Source of the DNA: Nocardiopsis_B mangrovi | Lineage (GTDB): Bacteria; Actinomycetota; Actinomycetes; Streptosporangiales; Streptosporangiaceae | DNA: 64,000 bases | Assembly: GCF_042653925.1 (NCBI RefSeq) | Contig: NZ_JBHSFQ010000034.1 | Coordinates: forward strand, 1-64,000 | Reading direction: 5' to 3' | In this document: positions 60,625-64,000 of the stretch, one piece after another | Numbering within the stretch: position 1 is the first letter of the stretch | Layout of the letters: each line of letters begins with the position of its first letter | The notes under the pieces: model-generated | Seen by the model: only the letters and a program-made list of their open reading frames with translations | Databases searched by the model: none | What the model was told of the DNA's origin: nothing | Made by a program: the position numbers and the translations under genes

Positions 60625-60664
60625 GTGTAACAAACGACTCGTACGCTTGTGAAGGACTTCACAA
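60625..60664 (-). promoter_or_regulatory. Rex operator and promoter of the reductase-nuo operon
   Basis: TTGTGAAGGACTTCACAA (60647-60664) is a perfect inverted repeat TTGTGAA-N4-TTCACAA, the published consensus of the redox repressor Rex. On the minus strand TTCACA (60648-60653) and TTACAC (60625-60630) are 17 bases apart, so the operator covers the -35 box. Rex, known to be displaced by NADH, would raise nuo expression when NADH accumulates. Confidence 0.88.
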
Positions 60665-61180
60665 GGATTCCGCTCCGCAGTCTAGACCTTTCAGGTCCCA
60701 TGAGCGACCCCTGGCGGCCATTCATCTTGATCATGCCGTTTCTGTGACAAACGGGATGACAAAGCCACTACCTGGACTAATAAGGATGACCTAAGGGCGT
60801 TTTGCCCCGAAATGTTGCCTGAATGGCGAAATGATCCTTTAGTACCAAAAGCGATGAATGTGGCTGTTTCGTGAGGCCGTGGAGAACCCGGGCGGCCACG
60901 GCGTTCCCGCAGGGAAACGGGGCGGGCGCGGGCACCGAGTGGCCCTCATCACGCCGGGAGGGGGCGGCCGATCCGGCCGGGCCGGGGCACGCGCCGGGTC
61001 CGGGCGGGCGCCACCCGGCCTCCTCAGGGCCGCGCGCAAGGGGGAGCCGGAAGGGACGGCGGCGGGAACGCGCGACGTCACGCGGGACGGGGCCGGGCCG
61101 CCGGAAGAGGGGAGGCGCGGGGTCGCCGGGGGGCGGGATCGCCGGGAGGGGCGGTCAGGCGTCGGGAGCGGCGCCGGGGG
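60665..61180. other. Spacer upstream of the reductase gene, partly AT-rich
   Basis: 60690-60870 is much less GC-rich than the surroundings, holds two TGACAAA words 12 bases apart (60745, 60757) and may contain activator sites or a second promoter for the minus-strand operon. 60900-61180 is GC-rich with no recognisable gene on either strand. Confidence 0.5.
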
Positions 61181-61891
61181 TCAGGCGCGGCGGTGGCCGC
61201 GGTGCAGGGCCACCACGCCCATGGAGAGGTTGCGCCAGGCCACCTGGGACCAGCCGGCGGACTGGATGGTCGCCGCGAGGGCCGCCTGGTCGGGCCAGTC
61301 CATGATCGACTCCGACAGGTACTCGTAGGCGCCGGTGTTGTCGGTGAACACCCGGGCGATCTTCGGCAGCGCCGCCATGAGGTAGCCGCGGTAGAGGGTG
61401 TCGATCACGCCGACCGGGATGTGGCTGAACTCGCAGATCACCAGCCTGCCACCGATCTTGGTGACCCGGCGCAGCTCCCCCAGCGCCTGCTCGACGTCCT
61501 GGACGTTGCGCAGCCCGAAGGAGATCGTCACGGCGTCGAAGGTCTCGTCGGCGAACGGCAGCGCGAGCGCGTCGCCCGCGACGAACGTGACCCCCCGCCG
61601 CGACGCGCCGCCCCGGCGCTCGGCGCCGACGCGCAGCATGCCCTGGGAGAAATCGCAGGCGATGACCCGCGCCCCCTTGCCGGTGAAGGACTCCGAGGAG
61701 GTTCCGGTTCCGGCCGCGAGGTCGAGCACCAGCTCGCCGCTGAAGGCGTCGACCGCGCCGACCGTCGCACGCCGCCACAGTCGGTCCTGTCCCAGGGAGA
61801 GGACGTCGTTGACCAGGTCGTACCGGCCGGCGATGTCGTCGAACATCGCGGCGACGTCCGTGGGGGACTTGTCGAGTTCGGCGTGCGTCAT
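61181..61891 (-). CDS. menG: Demethylmenaquinone methyltransferase
   Basis: A 236-aa UbiE/MenG-type methyltransferase that adds the ring methyl group in the last step of menaquinone synthesis. DIAGRYDLVNDVLSLGQDRL is the family start, LVLDLAAGTGTSS (about 54-66) binds S-adenosylmethionine, DALALPFADETFDAVTISFG and LRNVQDVEQALGELRRVTK follow, and SESIMDWPDQ is near the C-terminus. TAGGCT ends six bases before the ATG and no Shine-Dalgarno site is seen, so it is probably leaderless. Beside the isoprenoid reductase and nuo, so it fits the respiratory block. Confidence 0.94.
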   Translation of the reverse strand: MTHAELDKSPTDVAAMFDDIAGRYDLVNDVLSLGQDRLWRRATVGAVDAFSGELVLDLAAGTGTSSESFTGKGARVIACDFSQGMLRVGAERRGGASRRGVTFVAGDALALPFADETFDAVTISFGLRNVQDVEQALGELRRVTKIGGRLVICEFSHIPVGVIDTLYRGYLMAALPKIARVFTDNTGAYEYLSESIMDWPDQAALAATIQSAGWSQVAWRNLSMGVVALHRGHRRA

Positions 61892-62054
61892 GGCCCCAGC
61901 CTATGGCCGCGCCCGATCGGGAACGACCATTTCTTCCCCCTCCTCGGCGGGTTTCGACCCATCCCGATCCCGGTTCGATTACGTTCGGTGATCGTCCGGA
62001 AGTTCATCGTGATAACGGGGTGCGCGGCGCCCCTGGGACCAGGAGTTCTCACCC

Positions 62055-63329
62055 GTGCGACGCACGCGCGCGGCGCTCACCGCCGCCTTCGGCACCCTGC
62101 TGCTCATCTCCGCCGTCCCGCTCACGGCGGTGCCCGCCGCAGCGGGCACGCGGCACACGTCGGTCGTCGCCGACCGCCCGGTCCGGGCCGTGCCGCAGGT
62201 GCTCGACGGGGTGGTGAAGTCCATCGCCCAAGTGGGCGATGTGATGGTCGCGGGCGGCGAGTTCACCCGCGTGAGCGGTCCCGGGGGCGGCACCGCCGAG
62301 ACCCGGCACAACATCTTCGCCTTCGACCGCGCCACCGGCGAGCTCCTGCCCTTCGCGCCCGAGATCGACGGGATGGTGGTCTCGGTCGCGGCGGGCCCCG
62401 GCTCCACGGTCGTCGCCGGCGGCGGCTTCCGCCGGGTCAACGGCGAGGACCGGCGCGGCCTGACCCGGCTGTCGCTGCGCGACGGCGAGGCCGCCGACGG
62501 GTTCGGCGCGGTCGCCGACGACGGTTCCGTCAACCGGCTGGAGACCCACGGCGGCGCGCTCTACGTGGGCGGGTCGTTCACCGGGATCAGCGGGACCCCG
62601 AGGACCGGGCTCGCCCGCCTCGACGCGCGCACCGGGGCCGTCGACCCCGCGTTCGACATCACGATCGCCGAACAGCGGCGCGGGAGGCTGCGGGTCGGCG
62701 AACTGGCGGTGAGCCCGGACGGGCGGCGCCTGGTCATCGCCGGGACGTTCACCAAGGTGGAGGGCGAGCGGCGCTACCAGATCGCGGCGATCGACACCGG
62801 GGCCGGGGCGGCGCGGCTGTCGTCCTGGTCGACCGAGTCCTACGCGGCCCCGTGCGACTACTCGAACATCCACACCTACGTCCGGCAGATCGACTTCGCT
62901 CCCGACGGCTCCTACTTCGCGGTGGCCACCTCCGGCGGGCCCGAGCTCAAGCCCGGCCTGTGCAAGACCGTCGCCCGCTGGGAGAACGACGACACCCGCG
63001 ACACCCGGCCGAGCTGGGTCAACCACAGCGGGGGCGACTCCCTCTACTCGGTGGAGGCCACCGGCGCCGCCGTCTACGTCGGCGGGCACCAGCGCTGGAT
63101 GGACAACCCCGAAGGCGACCGCGACAAGGGCCCGGGGGCGGTGGAGCGCTCCGGGATCGCGGCGCTGGACCCGGCGACCGGCTCGGCGCTGGCGTGGAAC
63201 CCGGGCCGCGACCGCGGCCACGGCGCCGAGGCGCTGACCTCGACCGCCGACGGCCTCTACGTGGGCAGCGACACCGAGCGCCTGGCGGGCGAACGCCACC
63301 CCCGGCTGGGGTTCTTCCCGATGCGGTAG
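62055..63329 (+). CDS. Secreted beta-propeller protein
   Basis: A 424-aa exported protein: signal peptide MRRTRAALTAAFGTLLLISA with cleavage near AAA (about 30), then a chain of repeats such as VGDVMVAGGEFTRVSG, VVAGGGFRRVNG, LYVGGSFTGISG, LVIAGTFTKVEG and VYVGGHQRWM, each a G-G-x-F-x-x-V type blade. This is a DUF5122/delta-60-like beta-propeller. One Cys pair may form a disulfide. Role outside the cell is unknown (binding or adhesion). GTG start with AGGAG ten bases upstream. It converges on the next gene across a shared terminator. Confidence 0.85.
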   Translation: MRRTRAALTAAFGTLLLISAVPLTAVPAAAGTRHTSVVADRPVRAVPQVLDGVVKSIAQVGDVMVAGGEFTRVSGPGGGTAETRHNIFAFDRATGELLPFAPEIDGMVVSVAAGPGSTVVAGGGFRRVNGEDRRGLTRLSLRDGEAADGFGAVADDGSVNRLETHGGALYVGGSFTGISGTPRTGLARLDARTGAVDPAFDITIAEQRRGRLRVGELAVSPDGRRLVIAGTFTKVEGERRYQIAAIDTGAGAARLSSWSTESYAAPCDYSNIHTYVRQIDFAPDGSYFAVATSGGPELKPGLCKTVARWENDDTRDTRPSWVNHSGGDSLYSVEATGAAVYVGGHQRWMDNPEGDRDKGPGAVERSGIAALDPATGSALAWNPGRDRGHGAEALTSTADGLYVGSDTERLAGERHPRLGFFPMR

Positions 63330-63390
63330 GGCGATAGGGCGCCGTTCGCTCGCATCACCCGCGGCCGACGCGCTCCTCGCCACATGAGAA

Positions 63391-63419
63391 GACCCGGGCC
63401 GCGGTGCGCGGCCCGGGTC
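63391..63419. terminator. Shared terminator between two converging genes
   Basis: A perfect 13-bp stem GACCCGGGCCGCG and its complement with loop GTG. It lies 62 bases after the propeller gene and 17 bases past the stop of the minus-strand gene. Confidence 0.75.
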
Positions 63420-63435
63420 CGACACCGGCGGAGTC

Positions 63436-63801
63436 CTAGTAGACCTGAGGGGTGAACTGGGGGGCGGCGAAGGTGCCGCCCGTGGAGAACTGCATGCTCC
63501 GGCCGCTCGGGATGTGGTACGCGGTGGTGGTCTTGTTCCGCCCGCCGGAGTTCGTGATCGTCACCTGGAAGCTCTCACCGCCGTTGGTGCTCACGCTGGT
63601 GCACTCGCCGGAGCCGACGACGAAGGTCGAGAACCCGCCCGCGAACTGCGCGGAGGCGACGTACCCGGAGCCCACGTTGCAGAGCCGGAAGGTCCCGGCG
63701 GCAGAGGCCGGGGAGGCGGCGGCGACCGAGAGGCCGACAGTGAGGACGAGGCCGAGGACCATCGACGATGCGACGGCCATGCCTCTGCGGATCGCGGACA
63801 A
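63436..63801 (-). CDS. Small secreted protein, unknown function
   Basis: A 121-aa protein with a signal peptide (MSAIRRGMAVASSMVLGLVL, cleavage near ASA) and a mature beta-rich domain of about 85 residues: TFRLCNVGSGYVASAQFAGG, VVGSGECTSVSTNGGESFQV, TTAYHIPSGRSMQFSTGG. Two Cys about 26 residues apart may pair. I chose the TTG at 63801 because GGAG lies nine bases before it; the ATG at 63780 lacks a usable site. No family recognised. A promoter with an overlapping palindrome lies upstream. Confidence 0.72.
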   Translation of the reverse strand: MSAIRRGMAVASSMVLGLVLTVGLSVAAASPASAAGTFRLCNVGSGYVASAQFAGGFSTFVVGSGECTSVSTNGGESFQVTITNSGGRNKTTTAYHIPSGRSMQFSTGGTFAAPQFTPQVY

Positions 63802-63878
63802 GGATGTCTCCAAGAACGGTAGGGGGTACGGCCGGCCCGGACGAGGGAGGGCCGCGGGGGGCAACGTAGCGTGGAGCA

Positions 63879-63907
63879 GTTAAACACACACGGACAACCG
63901 AGAACAA
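63879..63907 (-). promoter_or_regulatory. Promoter of the small secreted protein gene
   Basis: On the minus strand TTGTTC (63902-63907) and TTTAAC (63879-63884) are 17 bases apart. A 12-bp palindrome ACAAAGCTTTGT (63904-63915) overlaps the -35 box and could be a repressor site. Confidence 0.55.
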
Positions 63908-64000
63908 AGCTTTGTGTTGGTTTTCTGATTGGCATCATGTGGCTTCGGTTCGTTCCGTGTGGGTCGTCGCGCGTGGAAGGGGCAGGGGTGGTGCCGCGTC

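Overview
The window is about 72% G+C DNA with GTG/TTG starts, many overlapping stop/start pairs and actinobacterial gene orders (tRNA-Trp-secE-nusG-rplKA-rplJL-rpoB; tRNA-Thr-tRNA-Met-rpmG then hadA-hadB-murB; a 14-gene nuo operon beside menaquinone genes). This indicates a filamentous-type actinomycete. A member of Nocardiopsaceae/Streptosporangiales is my best guess, but it is an inference from gene content and not proven.

Layout. 1-5428 (minus strand): start of rpoB, rplL, rplJ, rplA, rplK, nusG, secE and tRNA-Trp, with clear intrinsic terminators and a leader attenuator before rplJ. 5697-8086 (plus): an aspartate-type aminotransferase and an adenosine deaminase. 8157-10910 (minus): murB, hadB, hadA, rpmG, tRNA-Met, tRNA-Thr. 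10992-11206: a perfect 105-bp direct repeat directly upstream of the tRNA promoter. 11262-21247 (minus): an accessory region with a Rad50-like zinc-hook ATPase and a Wadjet-like set made of a 1,621-aa SMC/MukB-like ATPase (JetC type), a complete DUF2398 protein (JetB type) and only the C-terminal half of a DUF2397 protein (JetA type). No DUF2399/JetD nuclease gene is present, and three 204-bp imperfect tandem repeats lie between jetB and jetC. 22056-27266: a lipoprotein, a DUF35-thiolase pair behind a palindromic operator, three tandem chaplin-like secreted proteins, another small secreted protein and tRNA-Tyr. 27476-43116: mixed chromosomal genes, namely YajQ, HtpX, a cysteine-type leader peptide followed by korA-korB, an acyl-CoA synthetase, an atypical SDR, a protein with a YGQ-rich tail, a GNAT, a TipA-like MerR regulator with its operator, a PIN toxin-antitoxin pair, MsrA, RarD, a PRC-barrel protein and a polyprenyl diphosphate synthase. 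43237-60498 (minus): geranylgeranyl reductase-type flavoprotein and the complete nuoA-N operon, preceded by a perfect Rex operator. 61181-64000: menaquinone methyltransferase (menG) and two secreted proteins.

How the genes work together. The right third is a respiratory block. The polyprenyl synthase, the isoprenoid-reducing flavoprotein and MenG make or modify menaquinone, NuoA-N reduces it, and a Rex site ties transcription to the NADH/NAD ratio. The left end supplies transcription and translation machinery. The accessory block looks like a degraded or rearranged plasmid-defence (Wadjet-type) locus. Many monocistronic genes appear to be leaderless, with a -10 hexamer six or seven bases before the start codon. 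Coordinates of short sites were counted by eye and may be off by one base.
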